From NCBI RefSeq assembly GCF_000308775.1, contig NZ_BAGJ01000272.1, forward strand, positions 62,001-126,000: DNA of 64,000 nucleotides, read 5' to 3'. Shown piece by piece: positions 1-8,286 of this stretch; the stretch's first letter is position 1; each line of letters starts with the position of its first letter. The translations under genes and the position numbers were made by a program. The notes beneath the pieces were generated by a model. It worked only from the letters and a program-made list of their open reading frames with translations, had not been told where the DNA came from and did no database searches. The DNA comes from Nocardia testacea NBRC 100365 (GTDB taxonomy: Bacteria; Actinomycetota; Actinomycetes; Mycobacteriales; Mycobacteriaceae).

Positions 1-291
1 GACCCCCATCGACCATCCGGCCAGCGAGATTTGCTCCAGCCCCAGGTGTGTGATCAGGCCCTGCACATCCCGGGCGTACTGGGCAAGCGTATGCCCGTCG
101 TCGGTTTTACCCGAGGAACCGTGCCCGCGCAGATCGACCGTGATCACCCGGTGCTGCTCGGCAAGGGCGGGCACATTCTGCGCCCAGAAGGTGGAGTTCA
201 TGGTCCAGCCGTGGATGAGCACGACGGGTCGGCCGGAGCCGTGGTCCTCGTAGTACAGCGGCACTCCGTCGGGCAGTTCCAGGTACGGCAT
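1..291 (-). CDS. alpha/beta hydrolase, 3' end outside window
   Basis: The first 97 residues of an alpha/beta-fold hydrolase read leftwards off the window edge. The N-terminus MPYLELPDGVPLYYEDHGSG, the oxyanion-hole HGW segment, a conserved DLRGHGSS segment and the nucleophile elbow GWSMG at the edge are all typical of the family; the elbow Ser should be the catalytic nucleophile. The substrate cannot be told from this part, and related proteins include esterases, haloperoxidase-like and epoxide-hydrolase-like enzymes. ATG at 291 was chosen because homologous proteins start here. It is divergent from the GAF-domain regulator at 491 across a 199-bp gap, so it may be that regulator's target. Confidence 0.85.
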   Translation of the reverse strand, partial: MPYLELPDGVPLYYEDHGSGRPVVLIHGWTMNSTFWAQNVPALAEQHRVITVDLRGHGSSGKTDDGHTLAQYARDVQGLITHLGLEQISLAGWSMGV

Positions 292-364
292 CGATACCTC
301 CGGTTCGTGGGTTGGGCTCCCACAATGACCGGCCCCCGCCTGCCGGCCCAGCACCGGCCGCACG

Positions 365-383
365 GTTGCAGCAACGTTGCAAC
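365..383. promoter_or_regulatory. nested GTTGC palindromes in divergent promoter
   Basis: The 19 bp GTTGCAGCAACGTTGCAAC contain three overlapping perfect inverted repeats: GTTGC-A-GCAAC, GCAACGTTGC, and GTTGCA-N7-TGCAAC. They lie in the gap between the hydrolase (start 291) and the GAF regulator (start 491). This is the expected place for an operator of the GAF protein or its activation site; function is inferred only. Confidence 0.5.
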
Positions 384-490
384 GCCGTTCCGGGCGTTTG
401 TCCACCTTCCCGCTCCGTGCTATTCCTCATGGGACGCACCGGCAACGTGATCGCCGCCGGGCGCGGATCGCACTATTCCGAGGCAGGCGC

Positions 491-1780
491 ATGGTGGGGA
501 CAGGAAAGAGTCGGACGGTGCGCCCGGACGTGCGGGCTTCGTGGGACCGGGCCCGGCATCACGGTCTGCATCCGGATCGACATCTACCCGAAGTGCGGCT
601 CAGCACCGCCGAACTCCGATCCGGGCCGCGCGATCGGCGCCTGGTCGCGGCGTGGCCGGTAGTGTTCGCGAGCCTGGAGGCGGCGGCCACCGAACCGGGT
701 CATGTCCTGTTCGGCGGCGACGCGGAGGGGCATCTCCTCTGGGTCCACGGTGACCCCCCGGCCCGCCGGACCGCCGAACGCGCCAATCTCGTACCAGGTG
801 CGCGCTGGCACGAAACCGAGGCGGGCACCAACGGAGTAGGTACCGCACTGGCGCTCGGCCGGGCTTTCCAGGTACGCGGACCCGAGCACTATCTCTCGGT
901 CGCCGCCGATTTCACCTGTACGGCCGCACCGATTCGCGATCCGCGCAGCGGCGCGGTGATCGGTGTCGTCGATGTGACCTGCCGGACGAGCAATACGAAC
1001 AAATTGGCCATGCCGCTGGTGACCGCCGCCGCGCGGCTGGCCGAAGCCCATCTGCGTGAGCTGGCCGGACGCCGTGACGCCGAACTGCGGACCCGCTATC
1101 TCGATCGAGTACTACAGCGATCAGGTGATCTCGGGGCGCTGATATCACCGGACGGCCAGGTCCTCTACGCCGCTCCCCCCGGCTGGCTGCCGTCGGTGTG
1201 GCCCGGACCGGTCCGGGACGGTGAGATGGTGCTGCCCGGCGGTCGCCGGGTCGTGGTGGAACGGCTGGCGCCGGACGGACCGTACGCGGTCCACGCACTG
1301 TCCGAGGACGCCACCGAGCAGGTGCCGCAAGTGGTCGCGCTGGGCCGCAACCGGGTCGCGTTGTGGATGGACGGCGTAGTACATGAACTCAGTCCGCGGC
1401 ACAGCGAGTTGCTGGTGTTGATGCTGGCACGCCCGACGGGTTCGACCGCGGCGGACCTCGCCGAGGGTCTGTACGGCGACAACGGCAAGACGGTGACCGT
1501 ACGCGCCGAACTCGCGCGCCTGCGCCGCATTCTCGGCTACCGCCTGGCCTCCGATCCCTATCGGTTGAACCCGCGGATCTACTGCGAGCTCCTTGCTGCG
1601 GTGTGTGACAACGGTTCCGCCGAACCGTCCCGAGGCGGCACCGAAATGCTCGCGGGCTCCACCGCACCGGGCATCCAACGGCTACGGCAGCGTATCCACC
1701 TCCGGGCCCCGGGCCCCGACAGGACGCACCGACCGGCTGAGCCGAACAGCACTGCGCACCCCAGCGCGATTCCCCAGTGA
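491..1780 (+). CDS. GAF-domain transcriptional regulator with winged-helix C-terminus
   Basis: A 429-residue regulator. Residues about 60-190 resemble the GAF-type sensor of AcoR-like activators, including the ETEAGTNGVGTALALG segment common in that group. The central AAA+ sigma-54 domain of AcoR is absent. Residues about 300-370 (ELSPRHSELLVLML to LASDPYRL) look like an OmpR-type winged helix. It probably binds DNA in response to a small ligand or redox signal and may control the divergent hydrolase. ATG 491 was chosen because family similarity begins at RPDVRASWDRA; an open frame reaches back to 377 but reads as non-coding. The last 55 residues are Arg/Pro-rich and unlike the rest, so the 3' end may be frameshifted or eroded. 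Confidence 0.8.
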   Translation: MVGTGKSRTVRPDVRASWDRARHHGLHPDRHLPEVRLSTAELRSGPRDRRLVAAWPVVFASLEAAATEPGHVLFGGDAEGHLLWVHGDPPARRTAERANLVPGARWHETEAGTNGVGTALALGRAFQVRGPEHYLSVAADFTCTAAPIRDPRSGAVIGVVDVTCRTSNTNKLAMPLVTAAARLAEAHLRELAGRRDAELRTRYLDRVLQRSGDLGALISPDGQVLYAAPPGWLPSVWPGPVRDGEMVLPGGRRVVVERLAPDGPYAVHALSEDATEQVPQVVALGRNRVALWMDGVVHELSPRHSELLVLMLARPTGSTAADLAEGLYGDNGKTVTVRAELARLRRILGYRLASDPYRLNPRIYCELLAAVCDNGSAEPSRGGTEMLAGSTAPGIQRLRQRIHLRAPGPDRTHRPAEPNSTAHPSAIPQ

Positions 1781-2008
1781 ATACCCGTGTCGACCGCGAC
1801 GAATACGGCGTCCGCGACGGCGCGAGCGGCAAGCACGAGCAGACTCTCGGCATCGTGCACGAAACAACCGCCGATGTCCTTCTTCCTGCATCGCGTCGTC
1901 CTTTGACCACCTCGCCGGAGCAATAGACGCGGCCTGCGGAAGTACCCGATGACAGCCGCCTGCTCGGCGCGTCTGCATGCGGGCGTATCCGGCCGGTGTC
2001 TCGTGCGG

Positions 2009-2341
2009 TCAGCAGGGCGCCAGCGGGAAGCACGCCGGCGGTGGGGCAGCAGGCTTCGCGGGTACCACCGTCGAGGGCACGACAGGAGCGTCGGTGCGGG
2101 CATCCGGCGTGTCCATGTGAGTGAGGGTCAGCACGACCAGCACCAGGATCACACCGGCCAAGAGCGCGCCGAGAGCCCACAGGGTGGGCATGACCGAAGC
2201 ACTGCGGGAACCGGGATAGTACGGCGACCGCCCGCCACCCCGCCGCGGCGCGGGCCGGTCGGTGAAGCGGATGGACGACTTGACGTAGCTTCCACCCGGA
2301 CGTCCCCTGCGAGAATGCCCCCGCACAGTCTCGAACCCCAT
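2009..2341 (-). CDS. hypothetical single-pass membrane protein
   Basis: About 110 residues. A basic, Gly/Arg-rich N-terminal half of about 50 residues precedes one strong membrane helix (LGALLAGVILVLVVLTLT) and a short Pro/Ala-rich tail ending in Cys. This fits a cytoplasmic basic segment, one anchor and a short extracytoplasmic tail, a common layout for small actinobacterial envelope proteins. No family is recognised. A GTG at 2362 gives seven more residues, and neither start has a convincing ribosome site. The 228 bp between it and the GAF gene show no clear gene. Confidence 0.5.
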   Translation of the reverse strand: MGFETVRGHSRRGRPGGSYVKSSIRFTDRPAPRRGGGRSPYYPGSRSASVMPTLWALGALLAGVILVLVVLTLTHMDTPDARTDAPVVPSTVVPAKPAAPPPACFPLAPC

Positions 2342-2393
2342 GACCGAAGTATGACGCGCCACTCCGGCACACTGGCTCGGTTCGAGCAGACTG

Positions 2394-2729
2394 TTATGAG
2401 TCGGTGGGGCGGTGGCCGCCAGGTGGATCGTCGGCCCGCCCGGCGAGGCCGGTGACGGTCACTTGGTCACGGAACCTGCGTAGCTCGTCAGGTCGGCCCC
2501 GGCCGGCGCGGCGAGGTCTGTATCGGGCCAGGGGACGCAGATCTACCGGTATCCGGCCGAGCAGGCCGGTGCCGGGTGAATGCTCGGCCCACCAGTACTC
2601 CGGGCCCGTGTTCGGGTGGCCGTTGGATTCGGTGCCGTCGGTGTTGCATTCGGTATCGGTCCGCGGACGGCGGAGCTCTGGCAGGGTGTCCTGCCGTGGC
2701 CGATATCGAGAATCCTGCATTGACAGCAC
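2394..2729 (-). CDS. hypothetical protein, weakly supported
   Basis: A 111-residue frame. The middle part (DTECNTDGTESNGHPNTG, then EYWWAEHSPGTGLLG) has a protein-like composition of acidic, Asn and aromatic residues rather than the Arg/Pro-rich look of shadow frames here. The C-terminal third is Arg-rich and may be a basic tail. No family is recognised. The start is uncertain. A neighbouring frame from 2781 begins with a hydrophobic stretch (MFAFGYLIRAIVSGMSVGAV), so a single frameshift could join an N-terminal membrane segment to this frame. Confidence 0.3.
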   Translation of the reverse strand: MLSMQDSRYRPRQDTLPELRRPRTDTECNTDGTESNGHPNTGPEYWWAEHSPGTGLLGRIPVDLRPLARYRPRRAGRGRPDELRRFRDQVTVTGLAGRADDPPGGHRPTDS

Positions 2730-2836
2730 CCACCGACATGCCGGAGACGATGGCCCGTATCAGATAACCGAAGGCGAACACCGCCCGCTATTTGCCGGCA
2801 CGCCATGACATTCGCGGCCCGCGAACGGAGTGACGG

Positions 2837-3331
2837 TCAGGGTGAAGGTGCCCGCGCGGTCGCCGATGCCGTGCGCAGGCGGGCGTCGAGTGACCAGGCG
2901 CCGGCGCCGACGGACAGTAGGAAGACGCTGCCGCACAGCATGGCCAGGTCGGTACGGGATTCGTGGATGAAGTCCCACCACCCGGACCCGCTACTGAACA
3001 GCGGCGCGTCGCTCCACAGGATGGGTAGTTTGGTGATCAGTAGCGCCCCGGCCATGTTCACGATCATCGGAATCACCGCTACCCGGGTGAGCAGTCCGGC
3101 GAGGATCAGGGCACCACAGCCGATTTCGAAGACGGCGTCCAGGTGCGCGAAGAAGCCGGCAGCGGGGATCCGGGCCTTGTCGAAGCGTCCGGTGCCCAAC
3201 TGTTCGGGGTAGAGGAATTTCTGTATGCCTTCGCACACGAAGATCACGCCGAGGTAGAAGCGGATCAATACCACCGCTGCGGGCGCGGAGGTCGCGGTCA
3301 GGCGAGTGGTCCAGGAGCTGGTGTTGAGCAC
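2837..3331 (-). CDS. DoxX-family membrane protein
   Basis: About 164 residues with four predicted membrane helices. The family pattern is clear: RFYLGVIFVCEGIQKFLYPE early on, then FEIGCGALILAGLLTR. DoxX relatives act in thiosulfate:quinone oxidation in archaea and as membrane redox or detoxification partners in bacteria (in mycobacteria a DoxX protein pairs with superoxide dismutase), so the exact role here is open. GTG 3331 was chosen because GAGAGGGA lies 7 bp upstream; the frame continues to 3562 but loses similarity. It stands alone between unrelated genes. Confidence 0.85.
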   Translation of the reverse strand: MLNTSSWTTRLTATSAPAAVVLIRFYLGVIFVCEGIQKFLYPEQLGTGRFDKARIPAAGFFAHLDAVFEIGCGALILAGLLTRVAVIPMIVNMAGALLITKLPILWSDAPLFSSGSGWWDFIHESRTDLAMLCGSVFLLSVGAGAWSLDARLRTASATARAPSP

Positions 3332-3413
3332 GAGGGGTCCCTCTCTTCCGTGCGGTGGTGGGCGGTGTCGTAGGACCTCGATGTCGGAGCGTAGGTGAGG
3401 ATGCGACGCAAGT

Positions 3414-3652
3414 CGTGACGACGGCGCCGGGGCGCCTATCGGCAGGCCATCTCGGCGAGGTCGCCGCACCGCCGTAGTGATGCGGGCACGGCCACAGACC
3501 CCGACCACTGCTTCGACTCCCTGCTGGTGGCCCTGCGCGGTCGGGATATCGTCATCGAACACGATGACCAGGGCCGGATCGAGCGGCCCGCACCCATTTA
3601 TTGGATCGACTCCGATCCGGTGCTCCCGGATTCACCACCTCCCTGGCGCTGA
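3414..3652 (+). pseudogene. small hypothetical gene, apparently frameshifted
   Basis: From GTG 3414 the frame reads VTTAPGRLSAGHLGEVAAPP and stops at TAG (3474-3476). A second frame, open from 3417, continues with DPDHCFDSLLVALRGRDIV, then an HDDQGRIERPAPIYWIDSDP segment, and ends LPDSPPPWR at TGA 3652. That second part has strongly protein-like composition but no start codon of its own. The simplest reading is one gene of about 79 codons broken by a one-base change near 3470. The family is not recognised. A sequencing error cannot be excluded. Confidence 0.4.
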
Positions 3653-3812
3653 TCGCCCCTCCGGGACGTCTCTCCTAGCCGGGAGGCGGGCCACCCGGAT
3701 CTCGGTGACGAAACCGCATACGGGCGTGCGGTGTCACCTGTTCGACCGCGAGTAGATCGGCGCCGCAGGCAGGTCACGGCGCGTTGGCGATACCGAGCCG
3801 CCGCGCGCAGCC

Positions 3813-4448
3813 TCAGCGTTCGCGATCGGGACGGCCCGGCCACCGCGCATAGGGGATGCGGGCGATGTCCAGCACTTCACCGATCGTCGACCATTCGTTG
3901 CGACCCAGACGCGCCAGTGGGCGCAGCCGATCGATCGCGGGGAGACTGTTGCCACGGGCATCCGTGCGCACCACATCGGTATCGACCGCTGCATGCAGCA
4001 CCCGGCCGATCACCACGGTCGAGTCACCGAGCTCCAGGGAATGTTCGAGTCGGCACTCCAGTGCGACCGGCGACTCCGCGACCCGCGGTGGCGTCACGGT
4101 CACACTGGGCTCCGGTGTCAGCCCGATCTCGGTGAACTCCGACAGCTCGGCGGGAAAATCCGTGCCCGTGGCATTCACCTGTTCGAACATCGACTCGGTG
4201 GCCAGGCAGACGACGAACTCGCCGGTCTCGAGCACGTTGCGCAGCGAATCCTTTTTGCCCACCGAGGTGAACTGCACCATCGGCGGCGCGACACACGACA
4301 CCGTGAAGAAAGAGTGCGGGGCGAGGTTGTCGACTCCGGTGACCGACCGGGTGGACACCCAGGCAATCGGACGGGGAACGACAACACTGGTCAACACCTT
4401 GTAGAAGTCGCCGTATCCCACCACATCGGGATCGATACCGGTGCGCAT
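3813..4448 (-). CDS. flavin reductase family protein (FMN-binding split barrel)
   Basis: About 211 residues of the flavin reductase-like FMN-binding family. Typical landmarks are YKVLTSVVVPRPIAWVST near the N-terminus, NLAPHSFFTVSCVAPPMVQF, and the RNVLETGEFVVCLA segment. Members bind FMN and either supply reduced flavin to a monooxygenase or act as oxidoreductases; several flavin-dependent luciferase-like enzymes in this window would need reduced flavin, but no operon link is visible. ATG 4448 is preferred over ATG 4499 because GGAAGGAG lies 11 bp upstream and the family starts near this residue. Confidence 0.85.
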   Translation of the reverse strand: MRTGIDPDVVGYGDFYKVLTSVVVPRPIAWVSTRSVTGVDNLAPHSFFTVSCVAPPMVQFTSVGKKDSLRNVLETGEFVVCLATESMFEQVNATGTDFPAELSEFTEIGLTPEPSVTVTPPRVAESPVALECRLEHSLELGDSTVVIGRVLHAAVDTDVVRTDARGNSLPAIDRLRPLARLGRNEWSTIGEVLDIARIPYARWPGRPDRER

Positions 4449-4869
4449 ACGGCAACTCACTCCTTCCGGCGGGGTCTTCACCGCACGGCCGTCACGCATG
4501 CTTCACAACATACGGGCATATGGCAGGAAGTCCCGTTTGCACACAGGTCTCCCACAGTGACGGGCTGTATCCGCCTTCGCACATCACGACGAGTCCGAAC
4601 GCTATCATCCGACGCCGTCACAGCAAGTTCGGCCACCGGCCCCTGCGATACCACCGAAGGCGACCTGCCTTCCGGAACCACCAGCCGGTGGCGCACCGGA
4701 TCCTGTCCTGTCCTCTTCGATCTCCGCCTCACGGCAGTGTGCGGAGCCTGGGCCCCGGTCACGGCGCAGGCCGACGCACAGCCTCTCGACCCGAGTGACC
4801 CCGACCAGCGGTCCCTCGACCTATCTGCGCGCGATACCGGCAAGACGGGCGGCCGTCCGGGACGCGCGG
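4449..4869. other. intergenic stretch without supported gene
   Basis: About 420 bp between the flavin reductase start and the lipoprotein stop. All open frames are Arg/Ser/Pro-rich, lack ribosome sites and resemble no family. It should contain the flavin reductase promoter, but no clear -35/-10 pair could be picked out. Confidence 0.5.
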
Positions 4870-5364
4870 TCAGCCGCCGAGGACTTTCCAGCGCTCATTC
4901 TCCGCCGCCTGTGAGGGTTCCCCGTTCCACAGGTTCACCAAGTAGTTGGGGTCCACGAGCTCGGCCTCGGTGTTGAACTCCGGGCCCGTGTCGGACACGT
5001 ACAGCACGAAGGTGCGCTGACCGAGCGGGGTGGGCCCGAGGGCGCGGGCGATGTCGGACGCTATCGGGCGCAAAGCATCCGCGTCCGCCGAGCCGGGCAC
5101 GCAGAGATCGAACGCGACGCCGGTCTGGCCGGGGTAGTCGCTGCCGGTCGAGATCCGAGCGGTGACCACCGATACCCCCACGGGCAACCTCAGTCCGTCC
5201 GCGAACACCGCGAGCTCGGCGTCCGCGATCGGCGACGGCGGGAAGCACGCGGTGGCGGGCGTTGCCGTTTCGGCCGCGGGGGCGGTCTCGCTGCCGCATC
5301 CGGCGAGCAGCAACGCACCGCCGGTGAGTGCGGCGATGGCCCATACGGCCCAATTCCGAATCAT
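4870..5364 (-). CDS. secreted lipoprotein of unknown function
   Basis: 164 residues. A signal peptide of about 22 residues ends in the lipobox LLAGC, so the mature protein is predicted to be lipid-anchored outside the membrane. The mature part has two further Cys residues (in TACFPPSP and FDLCVPGS) that could form a disulfide, and a small alpha/beta-like domain. This looks like the DUF/LpqN-like small lipoproteins of mycolic actinomycetes, but no specific family is assigned. It is monocistronic, with the divergently read flavin-reductase side upstream. Confidence 0.75.
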   Translation of the reverse strand: MIRNWAVWAIAALTGGALLLAGCGSETAPAAETATPATACFPPSPIADAELAVFADGLRLPVGVSVVTARISTGSDYPGQTGVAFDLCVPGSADADALRPIASDIARALGPTPLGQRTFVLYVSDTGPEFNTEAELVDPNYLVNLWNGEPSQAAENERWKVLGG

Positions 5365-5507
5365 GATTTCCTCGCGTCCGAGCCGGGACGCACCTGGCCC
5401 CCGCTGATCCTGACAGTGGATCGGCGGGGGCGCTTCTCGCCTTTCAGGTCGGCCCGACGCACTGATCGCCGACGTCGTGCCCGTGCCCGGCCACTCGACG
5501 ATCCCGC

Positions 5508-6467
5508 TCAGTCCGGGACGACGACGGCCCGGGTCCGCCCCTGATGCCTCCAGGCGTCACCGACGCGGCCGAGCGGGTACACGGTGTAGGACGCGTCGAA
5601 GGTGCCATCGGCGAACCGGGCGAGGATATCGGGGAGCTCGGCGATCATCTGCTCTTTCGACACCGAGCCCTTACCACTGCCGCTGATCCGGATGCGCCGG
5701 CTGCGCAGAAGTGACGCGGGTAGCACCGCCTCGGCTCCGGCGAGCGAACCGATCTGCACATAGTCGACCGCCGCGCTGTCGTCCTGCGGGCCGGACTCCC
5801 CCAGTGCCGCGAAGGCGGCCTCGGCGACCGGACCCCACACATAGTCGAGGACGAGGCCGGGCCGTGTCTCGGCGACAGCCGCGGCGAGGACGGCCGCCCA
5901 GGCGTCGGGCGCGTCGGGCGCGAGCGCAACGGTGACCACGTCCGGCCGGTGCAGTCGTTCCAGCGCGTCGCGGTCGCGCCCGACCGCGACCACCTGCTTC
6001 GCACCGAGGGACAGCGCCGCCCGCACTGCCAGCCCGCCGGACATACCGGTTGCGCCGAGTACCAGCACGGTGCCGAGTTCGCCCGCGGCCTCGTGCCGGG
6101 CGATCAACGGCATCCAGCCCGAGAGGGCGGGATTCATACCGGCGGCGACCGCGAGCGGATCGGCCCCGGCGGGCAACTCGACCTCGAACGGCGTGACCAG
6201 CCATTCCGCCATGGTCCCCCAGGGCGATCGGGCGAAGCCCGTGTAGACCGGCCGCCCGTCCGCGGTCCGGGCCACCGCGTCGACGCCGGGCACGAGGGGA
6301 TATACCCGGTCGCTGCCGTAGTGGCGACCGGCGGCCATCCCCCGGACGACGTGGTGCAGGCCCGCGCCCAGAAGTTTCAGCGGCGACCGGCCGGGCCGCT
6401 GTTCCGGATCCGGGAAGTCCGCGCAGACGGGTGTGGTGCCGGGACTTTCGACGACTGCAGCGCGCAT
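5508..6467 (-). CDS. MDR-family quinone oxidoreductase-like protein
   Basis: 319 residues of the medium-chain dehydrogenase/reductase superfamily without zinc ligands. The Rossmann motif VLVLGATGMSGGLAVRAAL is clear in the centre, and the N-terminal GroES-like part holds PLVPGVDAVART. It probably reduces quinones or enones with NAD(P)H in the cytoplasm. ATG 6467 has GGAGAG 5 bp upstream; the frame runs on to 6779 but crosses the regulator. It is divergent from the TetR gene at 6538 with a pair of operator-like repeats between, so it is the likely target of that repressor. Confidence 0.85.
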   Translation of the reverse strand: MRAAVVESPGTTPVCADFPDPEQRPGRSPLKLLGAGLHHVVRGMAAGRHYGSDRVYPLVPGVDAVARTADGRPVYTGFARSPWGTMAEWLVTPFEVELPAGADPLAVAAGMNPALSGWMPLIARHEAAGELGTVLVLGATGMSGGLAVRAALSLGAKQVVAVGRDRDALERLHRPDVVTVALAPDAPDAWAAVLAAAVAETRPGLVLDYVWGPVAEAAFAALGESGPQDDSAAVDYVQIGSLAGAEAVLPASLLRSRRIRISGSGKGSVSKEQMIAELPDILARFADGTFDASYTVYPLGRVGDAWRHQGRTRAVVVPD

Positions 6468-6477
6468 GTCGCTCTCC

Positions 6478-6490
6478 TTAACAAAGTTAA
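6478..6490. promoter_or_regulatory. TetR operator candidate, copy 1
   Basis: TTAACAAAGTTAA is a perfect palindrome (TTAAC-AAA-GTTAA) located 11 bp upstream of the oxidoreductase start. The same motif recurs in inverted orientation at 6515-6527. Two copies flanking a divergent promoter is a classic TetR layout. Confidence 0.65.
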
Positions 6491-6514
6491 ATTCTGAATG
6501 CCGACCACTGTCCC

Positions 6515-6527
6515 TGAACTTTGTTAA
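6515..6527. promoter_or_regulatory. TetR operator candidate, copy 2
   Basis: TGAACTTTGTTAA, one mismatch from palindromic, is the reverse complement of copy 1 over CCTTAACAAAGTT. Copy 1 to copy 2 is 37 bp start to start. It lies 10 bp before the regulator GTG, so binding would also repress the regulator itself. Confidence 0.65.
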
Positions 6528-6537
6528 GGTGTCAACC

Positions 6538-7206
6538 GTGGCCAAGGGAATCACCCGGGAGCGGATCGTGGCGACGGCCCTCGAACTGCTCAACGAGCAC
6601 GGCATGGACGCCCTCACCGTCCGCGCGCTCGCGGCCCGGCTCGATGTGAAGGCCCCCGCCCTGTACTGGCACGTTCGCAACAAGCAGGAACTGCTCGATG
6701 AGATGAGCACCTTCGTCATGCGCCGCGTCACCGACGCCCTCGCGACGATCGCTCCCGGCGGCGACTGGCGAAACGACATCGCCGCCTACGCCCGCATCCT
6801 GCGGGCGGAGTATCTGCGCCACCGCGACGGTGCGCGCATCTTCAGCGGAACGCGCTTCTCCGACCCCGAAGTGGTGAGGGCGAAAGAATCCTGGCTGGCG
6901 CGCTTGACGGCGGCCGGGTTCGAACTGTCGGAGGCCGACGATGCCCTCGACCTGGCCACCGCGTTCGTGGTCGGCTTCGTCATCGAGGAACAGGAACGCA
7001 GCCGATCGGCGCACACCGACCCGGCGCGGTACTCGCTCGCCGGACGCGACGAGTGGCTGGGCGACGGCGCCGATCTGGTCAAGGCCGCCGGGCACCTGCG
7101 CGACGACGGCGACCGGAGGTTCGAACGGCAGCTCGGCATCGTTCTCGACGGCCTCGCGGCCCGGTTGTCCCGACGGCCCGGTCCGGGTCCGGCCACCACG
7201 CTATGA
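6538..7206 (+). CDS. TetR-family repressor (TetR_C-type)
   Basis: 222 residues. An N-terminal TetR helix-turn-helix (ITRERIVATALELL, then ALTVRALAARLDVKAPALYW) is followed by an all-helical ligand domain of the class found in TetR itself, with the characteristic RDGARIFSGT segment. GTG 6538 (start VAKGITRERI) fits the family; ORFs from 6433 run through the promoter. It is expected to repress the divergent oxidoreductase through the two TTAAC-N3-GTTAA sites and to regulate itself. The ligand is unknown. Confidence 0.88.
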   Translation: MAKGITRERIVATALELLNEHGMDALTVRALAARLDVKAPALYWHVRNKQELLDEMSTFVMRRVTDALATIAPGGDWRNDIAAYARILRAEYLRHRDGARIFSGTRFSDPEVVRAKESWLARLTAAGFELSEADDALDLATAFVVGFVIEEQERSRSAHTDPARYSLAGRDEWLGDGADLVKAAGHLRDDGDRRFERQLGIVLDGLAARLSRRPGPGPATTL

Positions 7207-7327
7207 CGTAAGGCAGGGATGTCGTCGGCCGAGGCGGAGCGGGCGCCGGATCACCACCTCCGTCCGACGCCCGCGGCCGGCGCGAAGCCTTCTGCCGAGG
7301 TCAGCGGTCGCTCCGACGCGCGACGCC

Positions 7328-7996
7328 TCAGCCCGAAACGAACAACGGGTCGGTCCAATACCGCGGGTCGCGGCCGTAGTGCGGTGTCGAATACGCGCGG
7401 TCCCAGGTCGCCCCGGGGGCGATGAGCTCGCGCCAGGGCGCGACCTCGACGTACATCACCCGCATGGAATTCAACGACCCGGCGTGCAGGACGGGGCCGT
7501 CGGTGGTGACCGCGTCCTCGGCGACGGCGACTTCGAAGTTCCGTTCCAGGGCGGCGCGGACCGTCGCCTCCACACAGACATTGGTCTGCAGCCCGCACAC
7601 GATCAGACGGTCGACGCCGAGTGTCCGCAGGACGGGTTCGAGTTCGGTGTAGGCGAAGAAACTGTGCCGGGTCTTGTCGAGCACCGGCTCACCCGGTTCC
7701 GGTGCGACGGCGTCCATGATCTGTGATCGCCAGAGCTTCTCTTCTTCGGACAGCGCGGGCAGCCGATCGGCGCGGATCGCGCGGTGCCGAGCCGATCGAG
7801 GCGTCGACGCCGACGGGGACACCTGGCGCGAATAGATCACCGGGACCCCCTGTGACCTCGCCTCGTGAATCAGCGACCCGCATTCGGCGACCACCTCGTC
7901 CCGCCGCCACAGGGGCGGCCATCCGTAGGCTTCCCGGACGTCCTGCACCAGATACGAGTTCTGCACGTCCACCACGAGCAACGCCAACGACCCCAT
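7328..7996 (-). CDS. isochorismatase-fold cysteine hydrolase
   Basis: 222 residues. The catalytic triad expected of the family is visible: Asp10 in LLVVDVQN, Lys108 in LDKTRHSFF and Cys141 in GLQTNVCVEAT, followed by the usual cis-peptide region. Members hydrolyse isochorismate, nicotinamide, N-carbamoyl compounds or related amides through a Cys thioester. The C-terminal 35 residues (HYGRDPRYWTDPLF) are an unusual tail. ATG 7996 has AAGGGG upstream. It lies divergent from a TetR gene (8287) over 290 bp, so the two may be linked. Confidence 0.85.
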   Translation of the reverse strand: MGSLALLVVDVQNSYLVQDVREAYGWPPLWRRDEVVAECGSLIHEARSQGVPVIYSRQVSPSASTPRSARHRAIRADRLPALSEEEKLWRSQIMDAVAPEPGEPVLDKTRHSFFAYTELEPVLRTLGVDRLIVCGLQTNVCVEATVRAALERNFEVAVAEDAVTTDGPVLHAGSLNSMRVMYVEVAPWRELIAPGATWDRAYSTPHYGRDPRYWTDPLFVSG

Positions 7997-8286
7997 GAGC
8001 ACCCCTTGTGTATCGAGAACTGCGGCGTCCCAACCCTTACCGCAGGCGAACACCCAGTATGCGTTGCCGATCGGATCGGCGAGGAGCTCCCGGCCCACCC
8101 TGCACCGGGTGTACCGGCTCTGCGAGCGCGTCCCGCGGCCGGTGCGTGGATCGGAGGTCGCTCCCGCCCGGCGGGGCTCGGTTTCCGACGCCTCCTTGCA
8201 CACCGCCCGGCAAGAGAGAGTGCAGGCAGTGCGGCCGGGGGACCCGGGTATCGGTAACGTCGTTGCCCGAGGAGGTGGTCGGGACG

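Noticed and set aside
377-490. N-terminal extension of the GAF regulator to ATG 377
   Set aside because: The extension is Arg-rich, covers the likely promoter and lacks family similarity; ATG 491 fits better.
2488-2781. minus-strand frame starting MFAFGYLIRAIVSGM
   Set aside because: Only the first 25 residues look like protein; the remainder is Arg/Pro-rich and no ribosome site is seen. Kept only as a possible frameshift partner of 2394-2729.
4520-4798. plus-strand frame in the gap after the flavin reductase
   Set aside because: Shadow-like composition and no start signal.
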